Source of the DNA: Flavobacteriaceae bacterium
Lineage (GTDB): Bacteria > Bacteroidota > Bacteroidia > Flavobacteriales > Flavobacteriaceae
Reading direction: 5' to 3'
Length of the DNA stretch: 6,490 nucleotides
NCBI GenBank assembly: GCA_016780435.1
Contig: JADHLU010000055.1
Coordinates: 1 to 6,490 of the forward strand
Shown: piece by piece, positions 1 to 5,381 of the stretch
Layout of the letters: each line of letters starts with the position of its first letter
Numbering within the stretch: position 1 is the first letter of the stretch
Notes under the pieces: generated by a model
Database searches by the model: none
What the model saw: only the letters and a program-made list of their open reading frames with translations
Told to the model about the DNA's origin: nothing
Translations under genes and position numbers: made by a program

Positions 1-161
1 CACGAGGTGTGCCCTTTAAAGGGTATGTCGGCAATAAGTGAATCGCGCGTGGTCTGCATGTCGGTATTGGTGCGAATATCCAATAGCTCTTTCAGAAAGA
101 CCGAAATGCTCTGCCAAAAACCCTTGGCATTTTCTTTAATTTGTTCTTCTTGATTAGTCAT
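1..161 (-). CDS. DUF389 (TIGR00341-like) membrane protein, N-terminal fragment
   Basis: This is the first 53 codons of a gene that continues beyond the left edge. The start ATG is at 161-159, and the frame is open to base 1. The visible peptide begins MTNQEEQIKENAKGFWQSIS and ends DSLIADIPFKGHTS. It has an acidic, amphipathic N-terminus followed by a D-I-x-F-K-G segment. In flavobacterial DUF389 proteins a similar cytosolic leader with an 'I..DI.F+GANxWIL'-type motif comes just before the first membrane helix, and the two bases left at the edge (TG) fit the expected Trp. The hydrophobic core of the family lies outside the window, so the assignment rests on this short leader. The family consists of multi-pass inner-membrane proteins of unknown function. 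The start overlaps the last 8 bases of the SprT-like gene, which suggests translational coupling and supports a real gene. Confidence 0.6.
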   Translation of the reverse strand, partial: MTNQEEQIKENAKGFWQSISVFLKELLDIRTNTDMQTTRDSLIADIPFKGHTS

Positions 162-759
162 AATCGCTAATGGGCATTACCCGTGCGTTAGGTTGAAATA
201 AGTAATTTCTTTTGGTCTCTAGCTCCAGACACTCGTAGCGCTTTCTGCGCCTAATTCCCTTCTTAAAAATACGCTTCTCGCGATAAGCAAATAAAGCGCC
301 CTCGGGTAGCTCTTCAATAAAAACTCCTTGATTATTTCTATCATACCTGCTCAGTTCCTTGTCTAAACGAGCATCTGAGCTACTACTCGCTTTCGGACTT
401 CGAAAATGCGCAGCCAATGTAGGTAATAAATCATTAGGAAAAACAGCGGGGTTTAACAGTGGTGACATTAACAGCTTAAAGGTCTGCTTCCACTCTTTTC
501 CATGCGGCCGAATGCGATGGCCGTACTCTATAAAAGCTACTAAATGAGCTAATTCATGAATGAGTGTGATAAGAAATCTATAGGGATTAGGGCCTGCATT
601 TACGGTGATGAGGTGCCCTCCGTCTGGTAACTTGCGGTAATCCCCATGCCTGCTGAGGCGTTCGTTGACGATCTTTAGGTGAACACCATACCGCTTTATC
701 TGCTCAAAACAATACATCAGAGCGGCTTCAGGAACATAGCGACCGAGTATATCTAGCAT
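154..759 (-). CDS. SprT-like zinc metalloprotein (putative metallopeptidase)
   Basis: A 201-residue protein of the SprT-like family. Residues 68-72 read HELAH, matching the zinc-binding and catalytic HExxH motif, and H86-G87 in RPHGKEW matches the family's third zinc ligand (HGxxW). This combination is diagnostic of SprT-like domains, seen in bacterial SprT and in the eukaryotic DNA-protein crosslink protease Spartan. The protein has only two cysteines (C17, C177), so the C-terminal zinc ribbon of Escherichia coli SprT is absent. The tail from about 155 is instead basic (KKGIRRRKRYECLELETKRN) and may bind nucleic acid or a partner. There is no signal peptide or membrane segment, so it should be cytoplasmic. 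The ATG at 759 lies 8 bases after the SDR stop codon, and the stop overlaps the DUF389 start by 8 bases, consistent with one operon. The fold assignment is secure; protease activity and substrate are inferred. Confidence 0.88.
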   Translation of the reverse strand: MLDILGRYVPEAALMYCFEQIKRYGVHLKIVNERLSRHGDYRKLPDGGHLITVNAGPNPYRFLITLIHELAHLVAFIEYGHRIRPHGKEWKQTFKLLMSPLLNPAVFPNDLLPTLAAHFRSPKASSSSDARLDKELSRYDRNNQGVFIEELPEGALFAYREKRIFKKGIRRRKRYECLELETKRNYLFQPNARVMPISDYD

Positions 760-767
760 AGGTATTT

Positions 768-1442
768 TTAGGGAGTAGAACTGCTTACTGGAAGTACTTT
801 TCCGTTGAAAAAATGATGGCCCTCTAAGACAAATCGGGCCACATACGCCCCCATTTGAGCGGCGCTTACAGGAGCTTTTATTCCTGGAAAGGCAGCTTCG
901 AGCATCTCGGTCTGCACCGCTCCAAGCGCTAAGCTGTTAAAGCTAACTCCTCTTGATTGATATTCTTCGGCTAACAATTCAAAAAGAGTAATCAGGGCCC
1001 CCTTGCTAGAACTATAGGCTGAGAGGCCTGCAAATTTAGAGCTACCTTGAATGCCACCCATCGAACTTATACCCACCACATGTGCGCCTTGCTTTAGCTT
1101 GCCGTCTACTAGTCGGGTCAGCTCGGCTACCGCAAAGACGTTAACCCTGTATAGGGCTAAAAAATCATCGGTGGTCGTTTGAACGAAAGGTTTGTGCATA
1201 AATGATCCTGCGTTATGAACGATTCCGTCGACCTGTGTCCAGTCTTCAATAGCCTGCAGCACTGACGATAAATCGTTTTGTGCAAGGTCTACAGAAAGGG
1301 TTCTTAGCAAATCTAAACGACTGTGCTGCAATTTCATTTCAGTTCTTGAAAGCGCGAGTACTTGGTGTCCTTGATCAAGAAGCGCATTAACAGTTTCAAA
1401 ACCTATTCCTCTGCTGGTTCCTGTTACAATTATATTGGCCAC
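768..1442 (-). CDS. Short-chain dehydrogenase/reductase (SDR), NAD(P)-dependent
   Basis: A 224-residue classical SDR. The Rossmann glycine motif TGTSRGIG is at 7-14, NAG at 77-79, the likely catalytic serine at S126 or S127 (ISSMGG), and the catalytic pair Y143/K147 in YSSSK. R11 in the glycine loop and R33 after beta-2 suggest NADP(H), but this is inference. The Ser-to-Tyr spacing is 16 residues from S127 rather than the usual 13. The usual proline before glycine in the PGxxxT motif is leucine (LALGAVQTEM). The length is at the short end of the family. The start codon is GTG at 1442-1440: an in-frame stop lies a few codons upstream with no ATG between, and the conserved IIVTG strand begins right after it. 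The substrate cannot be read from the sequence. It is the first gene after the terminator at 1480-1507 and probably leads the SprT-like and DUF389 genes. Confidence 0.9.
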   Translation of the reverse strand: MANIIVTGTSRGIGFETVNALLDQGHQVLALSRTEMKLQHSRLDLLRTLSVDLAQNDLSSVLQAIEDWTQVDGIVHNAGSFMHKPFVQTTTDDFLALYRVNVFAVAELTRLVDGKLKQGAHVVGISSMGGIQGSSKFAGLSAYSSSKGALITLFELLAEEYQSRGVSFNSLALGAVQTEMLEAAFPGIKAPVSAAQMGAYVARFVLEGHHFFNGKVLPVSSSTP

Positions 1443-1479
1443 AAATAAAAGTTTAGTGATTTAAGACTATAAAGAAACA
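1443..1479 (-). promoter_or_regulatory. Probable promoter region of the SDR/SprT-like/DUF389 operon
   Basis: A promoter is expected in these AT-rich 37 bases because a strong terminator lies just upstream. No good TAnnTTTG match is present. The best on the minus strand is TAAACTTT at 1457-1450, which matches 6 of 8 positions, with a TTTG (1481-1478) about 20 bases upstream. If used, transcription would start at or next to the GTG, giving a very short or no leader. No Shine-Dalgarno sequence is visible before the GTG. The call is positional inference more than motif evidence. Confidence 0.25.
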
Positions 1480-1507
1480 AAAAAGCATTCCCTAGAGAAT
1501 GCTTTTT
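1480..1507 (-). terminator. Intrinsic terminator after aceF
   Basis: A perfect 11-base inverted repeat (1480-1490 AAAAAGCATTC and 1497-1507 GAATGCTTTTT) encloses a 6-base loop. Read on the minus strand, the hairpin ends in a run of six T (1484-1479). It begins 27 bases past the aceF stop codon and lies inside the 91-base gap before the SDR gene. It therefore most likely ends the pdhA-aceF transcript, which implies that the SDR group needs its own promoter. The A-tract/T-tract symmetry would let it work in either direction, but no plus-strand gene leads into it. Confidence 0.85.
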
Positions 1508-1533
1508 CGAATATTCATGTTGGTGAATTACAA

Positions 1534-3201
1534 TTAAGCGAGCATCGTAACTGGATGCTCTAGATAGGTTTTCAGGGTTTGCAAAAATTGCGCTCCTGTG
1601 GCCCCATCAACCGTTCGGTGATCGCATGCGAGCGTGAGCTTCATCATGCTTCGAATTACGATTTGACTGTCTCGAACTACGGGCTTCTCTACGATCGATC
1701 CGACCGATAAGATAGCCGAGTTGGGCTGATTGATAATAGAGGTAAATTCATCTATTCCGAACATACCCAGGTTAGAAACCGTAAAGGTACTTCCCTCCAT
1801 TTCAGCCGGAGTTAGTTTCTTGGTTCGTGCTCGCCCAGCCATGTCTTTTACTTGAGCGCCTATGTGGCTCAAAGAAAGTTGGTTGGCGTGCTTGATGACC
1901 GGAACCACCAGTCCGTCTTCAACGGCCACCGCCACTCCTAGATGAACGTGGTGATTTACTATGGTGTGATCGTCTTTCCAGGTCGTATTGACTTGTTTGT
2001 GCTTAAGCAGTGCCATGGCACAGGCCTTTAAGACCATATCGTTGAAGGAAACCTTTGTTTCTGGAAGTTCATTCATGCTTGCTCGTGCAGACTTGGCCTC
2101 ATCCATTTCAACCTCAATGGTTAAATAGTAATGCGGAGCACTGAATTTCGATTCACTGAGGCGCTTAGCAATGACCTTGCGCATCTGAGAATTCTTGACA
2201 GACTCAGCGTGCTCTTGACCTACCGCAACAGCAATTGATGGGGCTTGACCTGCTGCGCTTTCGGTTACAGGTGAAGCTGAAACCGCGCTTGCAGCCTGAA
2301 CAGATGAAGGTTTAGCACCCTCAAGATCGCGTCTTATGATACGGCCATTCTCACCCGACCCGTTAAGCTGGGTCAAATCGATTCCCTTTTCTTGGGCAAT
2401 ACGTTTGGCTAGCGGAGAGGCAAATACGCGAGAATCACTGGCTGTGTTAGGGGTATTTGAGGTGGAAGGGGTAGTCGCTGCAGCAGACTGCTCGGGTTGA
2501 GCAATCTGAGGCTCGGTCATTTTCGCATCAGCCGATGAGGCTGCTGAAGCTCCCGATGAAGCTCCTGAGAGAACAGACTGAACATCTGTGCCTGCAGGAC
2601 CTATGACAGCCAATACGGCATCGACAGGGGCAGACTGACCTTCTTGTATTCCAATGTAAAGCAGCGTTCCTGAGTAAAAAGACTCAAACTCCATTGTAGC
2701 CTTATCGGTCTCGATTTCGGCAAGGATATCACCTTCTTCAACGGTATCGCCTATCTTCTTTAACCAAGAGGCAACGGTGCCCTCTTCCATGGTATCACTA
2801 AGTCGAGGCATGGTAACGATCTCGACACCCTCTGGAACAACAGATGGACTAGGTTGCGAACTCGCTGCTGGCTTGGCAGATTCGGTTGAAACGGGCTGCT
2901 CATTGCTAACCGGAGTGGCTTGAGCTGCAGGGGCTCCAGAAAGCAATCCGCTTATATCTTCACCCTTTTCGCCTATGACGGCCAAAAGCGAATCAACAGG
3001 CGCACCTTCTCCTTCTTGAATTCCAATATGCAACAGTGTCCCTGAGTAAAACGATTCAAACTCCATCGTGGCCTTATCGGTCTCGATTTCGGCAAGGATA
3101 TCGCCTTCTTCAATAGTATCTCCAACTTTCTTGAGCCATTTTGCTACGGTACCTTCTTCCATGGTATCGCTCAAACGAGGCATATTCACTACTTCGGCCA
3201 T
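1534..3201 (-). CDS. aceF: Pyruvate dehydrogenase complex E2, dihydrolipoamide acetyltransferase, with two lipoyl domains
   Basis: A 555-residue E2 that transfers the acetyl group from the lipoyl arm to coenzyme A and forms the core of the complex. Domains in order: lipoyl domain 1 (about 3-77, lipoylated K43 in ETDKATM); an Ala/Pro/Ser linker; lipoyl domain 2 (about 127-201, K167 in ETDKATM); a second linker; the E1/E3 peripheral-subunit-binding domain (about 258-293, VFASPLAKRIAQ to GRIIRRDLE); a third linker; and the catalytic domain (about 335-555) with the active-site motif DHRTVDG (H528, D532). All catalytic and lipoylation residues are present and the ends look intact. The ATG at 3201 begins right at the first lipoyl strand, 9 bases after the pdhA stop codon. 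Pairing with pdhA favours pyruvate over 2-oxoglutarate or branched-chain substrates. Transcription should end at the hairpin at 1480-1507. E1 beta and E3 are not in the window. Confidence 0.96.
   Translation of the reverse strand: MAEVVNMPRLSDTMEEGTVAKWLKKVGDTIEEGDILAEIETDKATMEFESFYSGTLLHIGIQEGEGAPVDSLLAVIGEKGEDISGLLSGAPAAQATPVSNEQPVSTESAKPAASSQPSPSVVPEGVEIVTMPRLSDTMEEGTVASWLKKIGDTVEEGDILAEIETDKATMEFESFYSGTLLYIGIQEGQSAPVDAVLAVIGPAGTDVQSVLSGASSGASAASSADAKMTEPQIAQPEQSAAATTPSTSNTPNTASDSRVFASPLAKRIAQEKGIDLTQLNGSGENGRIIRRDLEGAKPSSVQAASAVSASPVTESAAGQAPSIAVAVGQEHAESVKNSQMRKVIAKRLSESKFSAPHYYLTIEVEMDEAKSARASMNELPETKVSFNDMVLKACAMALLKHKQVNTTWKDDHTIVNHHVHLGVAVAVEDGLVVPVIKHANQLSLSHIGAQVKDMAGRARTKKLTPAEMEGSTFTVSNLGMFGIDEFTSIINQPNSAILSVGSIVEKPVVRDSQIVIRSMMKLTLACDHRTVDGATGAQFLQTLKTYLEHPVTMLA
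2599..2823 (-). repeat. Lipoyl-domain repeat unit 2 within aceF
   Basis: Codons 127-201 of aceF. They align without gaps to codons 3-77, offset by 372 bases (124 codons), with 65 of 75 residues identical. Bases 2699-2730 are an exact 32-base copy of 3071-3102 and encode DILAEIETDKA around the lipoylated lysine. Confidence 0.95.
2971..3195 (-). repeat. Lipoyl-domain repeat unit 1 within aceF
   Basis: Codons 3-77 of aceF, the partner of the unit at 2599-2823. The differences are mostly conservative (V4/I128, V26/I150, I30/V154, H58/Y182), with a few changes at the surface or near the domain end (K21/S145, E65/Q189, G66/S190). Confidence 0.95.
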
Positions 3202-3210
3202 GCTAAATCT

Positions 3211-4209
3211 TTAGAGTTTATGTGCTAAAAACGGATAGTCTTGCTGCTCGTAAACGGTGTCGTACAGCTGTTGAATCGGTGGAAAATCAGAGTTTTCTGC
3301 AAACTCTTCACATTCAGCCACTAAGTCTTTAACGCGCTTGTCAATTTCTTTGATCTGATCTTCTGAGAGCCATTTCTTCTGAAGAATGAGCTCTTTCACT
3401 TGAGTGATCGGATCAATTTTTTGATACTCTTGAACCTCTTCTTTGGTACGGTAATGCTGAGCATCTGACATAGAGTGCCCTCGGTAACGGTAGGTTTTAG
3501 CCTCTAAGAAGGTTGGCCCACCCCCAGAACGGGCGCGTTCTATAGCCTCTGATAGGGCTTCTGCTGACGCAGCTGGATCCATTCCGTCAAAAGCTGAACA
3601 GGGCATACCGTAGCCCAATCCGAGTTTATATATATCGGTGTCGTGAGCTGTTCGGGCCACTGAAGTTCCCATCGCGTACCCATTGTTTTCGCAAATAAAT
3701 ACCACAGGCAATTGCCACAGCATCGCCAGGTTTAGGGTCTCGTGCAGAGAACCTTGGCGAACCGCGCCGTCTCCCATGTAAGTAAGGGTAACTGAGTCTC
3801 TATCAAAATACTTGTCAGCAAAGGCGAGCCCAGCTCCAAGCGGAATCTGACCCCCAACAATACCGTGACCACCATAAAAGCGGTGTTCTTTTGAAAAAAT
3901 ATGCATCGAACCGCCCATTCCTTTTGAGGTTCCTGTAACCTTTCCGAATAGCTCCGCCATCACCCTTTTGGGGTCTACCCCCATTCCAATGGGCTGAACG
4001 TGATTTCGGTAGGCGGTGATCATGCGATCTTTAGTGAGATCCATGGCGTGGAGTGATCCGGCCAAAAGCCCTTCCTGACCATTATAGAGGTGTAAGAAAC
4101 CCCTAACCTTTTGCTGAATATAAACGGCCGCTAGCTTGTCCTCGAACTTTCTCCAGAACAGCATATCCTCGTACCACTGTATATAAGTTTCTTTCGTAAT
4201 CTTTTTCAT
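3211..4209 (-). CDS. pdhA: Pyruvate dehydrogenase E1 component, alpha subunit
   Basis: A 332-residue thiamine-diphosphate enzyme subunit of the heterotetrameric (alpha2beta2) E1 type, which decarboxylates pyruvate and reductively acetylates the lipoyl arm of E2. The ThDP/Mg motif starts at GDGAVRQG (146-153) and ends at ENN (174-176). Other family hallmarks are the N-terminal RGFLHLYNGQEG (36-47), ITAYRNH (64-70), KGMGGSMH (96-103) and GGHGIVGGQIPLGAGLA (113-129). The segment YRYRGHSMSDA (240-250) corresponds to the loop whose serine is phosphorylated in mitochondrial E1 alpha; S246 is retained, as is common in bacterial homologues. The length is normal and nothing is missing. The ATG at 4209 is followed by a typical Lys-rich start; there is no Shine-Dalgarno sequence. 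It is followed after 9 bases by aceF, and E1 beta must be encoded elsewhere. A -7 promoter candidate lies just upstream at 4230-4237. Confidence 0.96.
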   Translation of the reverse strand: MKKITKETYIQWYEDMLFWRKFEDKLAAVYIQQKVRGFLHLYNGQEGLLAGSLHAMDLTKDRMITAYRNHVQPIGMGVDPKRVMAELFGKVTGTSKGMGGSMHIFSKEHRFYGGHGIVGGQIPLGAGLAFADKYFDRDSVTLTYMGDGAVRQGSLHETLNLAMLWQLPVVFICENNGYAMGTSVARTAHDTDIYKLGLGYGMPCSAFDGMDPAASAEALSEAIERARSGGGPTFLEAKTYRYRGHSMSDAQHYRTKEEVQEYQKIDPITQVKELILQKKWLSEDQIKEIDKRVKDLVAECEEFAENSDFPPIQQLYDTVYEQQDYPFLAHKL

Positions 4210-4229
4210 GAAGTCGCTTTTGATAGTCG

Positions 4230-4237
4230 CAAAAATA
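4230..4237 (-). promoter_or_regulatory. Candidate -7 element (TATTTTTG) for pdhA-aceF
   Basis: The minus strand reads TATTTTTG, a perfect fit to the Bacteroidetes sigma-A -7 consensus TAnnTTTG, 20 bases before the pdhA ATG in the 65-base porV-pdhA gap. It would give a leader of roughly 10-16 bases. No TTTG or TTG -33 element is visible at the expected distance, and the surroundings are very AT-rich, so a chance match remains possible. Confidence 0.45.
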
Positions 4238-4274
4238 AGATAAAATTAAATCGTTTTCGTATGCTTTACCGGCT

Positions 4275-5300
4275 TTAATAGTGATAGAAACGCTGCCCAA
4301 ATCCAAAAGAAATACCGACTCTGAGGGTGTTCTCAAACGGATTGACCACCCTACTCGTTGAGAACAAATACGATACGTCTACAAGCAGGTTGCCCCTGCG
4401 TACGCCAGCCCCAAGGGTGAGGTAGTTTCGATCGGTATTATCGGCCGTGTCTAGATAGTAACCCGAACGCAAAAACAAGTCACTTCTGAACACATACTCG
4501 GCACCCAATCCGACCCCCAAGGAGTTATCGCTTACCGCGACAACCATGGTATTGGCCTCAAGCGTTAGTGATAGCGATGAGTCGTAATCGTATATAATAT
4601 CTCTGCCCACTCCAAACCTCAGTGTTGTGGGCAGGGGCGATTCTGGGCCATCTGAAACATAAGCGATGGGGGTACCTACATTCGAGAGGGCCACCCCGGC
4701 TCTCCAACGGGAGTCATTACCCTCGGTCACCTGCAACTTAGAACGGTAGAACACGCCAACATCTGCGGCGAGGGCATTACCGGCCCGGTCACTGGTCAAA
4801 TCGTCTGGCGTTTGTTGGTTATCACTGATGAAACGAAGTCCGGCTCCAACCGACCATTCATTATTCAGCTGCAGTCCATAGGCCACATCAAGGGTAAAGG
4901 TGTTAGGTTGAACAAGTAAGGCCTCTTGATCTATGGTCTCTCTCAGCTCGACTTCGCCGACAGTAAAGTAGGTAAATCCGACGGCCAAGGCACTCTCGTC
5001 GTTTATGCGTTTGGCGTAATTACCCCCTAGCAGAAAAGCGTCGTTAATAAGGGTTCGCAGGTACGGTAAATACGAAACGCCCAGTTCAGATGTATGTCCA
5101 AGCCAAACCAGTTTTGCAGGATTCCAGCGTGCCGCGTTCACATCGGCCTCTGTCGCCACTCCTACATCGCCCATACCAGACGCCCTTATGTCTGCCGGAA
5201 TACGTATCCATGGAATAGCCGACTGCGGGTCTGACTCCACTTCTTGGCCCATTACCGAGAATTGAAAACCTATAAACAGTAAAAACAGAAGCGAGCGCAT
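4275..5300 (-). CDS. porV: PorV-family type IX secretion outer-membrane protein (compact form)
   Basis: PorV is an outer-membrane beta-barrel of the FadL type. In the T9SS it collects cargo from the SprA/Sov translocon by binding the C-terminal signal and passes it to the PorU sortase. From the ATG at 5300 the protein has 341 residues. Residues 1-19 (MRSLLFLLFIGFQFSVMGQ) form a signal peptide. The family signature follows: AIPWIRIPADIRASGMGDVG, then VAT and RWNPAK (about 28-63), with alternating barrel strands after it and a C-terminal DVSYLFSTS / NPFENTLRVGISFGFG (about 308-335) ending in Tyr. ATG 5306 (MHM) is an equally possible start. The frame is open to 5402, but that start would add a charged stretch before the signal peptide and overlap murF, so it is rejected. 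The protein is shorter than the usual PorV length of about 380-400. The region around SDNSLGVGLGAEY (about 257-269) lacks a long loop that I recall in Flavobacterium johnsoniae PorV. A PorV paralogue or PorV/PorQ-like protein is the main alternative. Confidence 0.85.
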   Translation of the reverse strand: MRSLLFLLFIGFQFSVMGQEVESDPQSAIPWIRIPADIRASGMGDVGVATEADVNAARWNPAKLVWLGHTSELGVSYLPYLRTLINDAFLLGGNYAKRINDESALAVGFTYFTVGEVELRETIDQEALLVQPNTFTLDVAYGLQLNNEWSVGAGLRFISDNQQTPDDLTSDRAGNALAADVGVFYRSKLQVTEGNDSRWRAGVALSNVGTPIAYVSDGPESPLPTTLRFGVGRDIIYDYDSSLSLTLEANTMVVAVSDNSLGVGLGAEYVFRSDLFLRSGYYLDTADNTDRNYLTLGAGVRRGNLLVDVSYLFSTSRVVNPFENTLRVGISFGFGQRFYHY

Positions 5301-5381
5301 ATGCATAAGCAAGCGATAAAAACGAAGGTTCAAAATACAAACATTCAACCAATTCTTATCTTTAGCTGCAAAGTAATTGCT
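5301..5381. promoter_or_regulatory. Divergent porV-murF promoter region
   Basis: These 81 AT-rich bases separate two gene starts pointing away from each other, so promoters in both directions are expected. On the plus strand, TATCTTTA (5357-5364) matches TAnnTTTG at 7 of 8 positions, 17 bases before the murF ATG. On the minus strand, TTACTTTG (5376-5369) also matches 7 of 8 and would give porV a leader of about 60 bases. Convincing -33 elements are not visible for either. No operator-like palindrome is seen. Confidence 0.4.

Noticed and set aside
359..547. 62-codon plus-strand open frame inside the SprT-like gene
   Set aside because: It lies antisense to a gene with intact catalytic motifs and its peptide resembles no family I know, so it is a by-product of the opposite frame.
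1480..1507. Perfect inverted repeat as an operator or mobile-element end
   Set aside because: The GC-containing stem, 6-base loop, trailing T-run and position just after aceF fit an intrinsic terminator; there is no transposase or target duplication nearby.
3455..3495. Phosphorylation-loop serine (S246) in PdhA as a sign of eukaryote-like kinase control
   Set aside because: The same loop sequence is common in bacterial E1 alpha subunits without a dedicated kinase, and no kinase gene is in the window.
4103..4336. 77-codon minus-strand frame spanning the end of porV and start of pdhA
   Set aside because: It overlaps both well-supported genes in another frame, and its peptide shows no recognisable motif.
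5086..5352. 88-codon minus-strand frame overlapping the porV start
   Set aside because: It is an alternative frame of porV; the porV frame carries the signal peptide and family signature.
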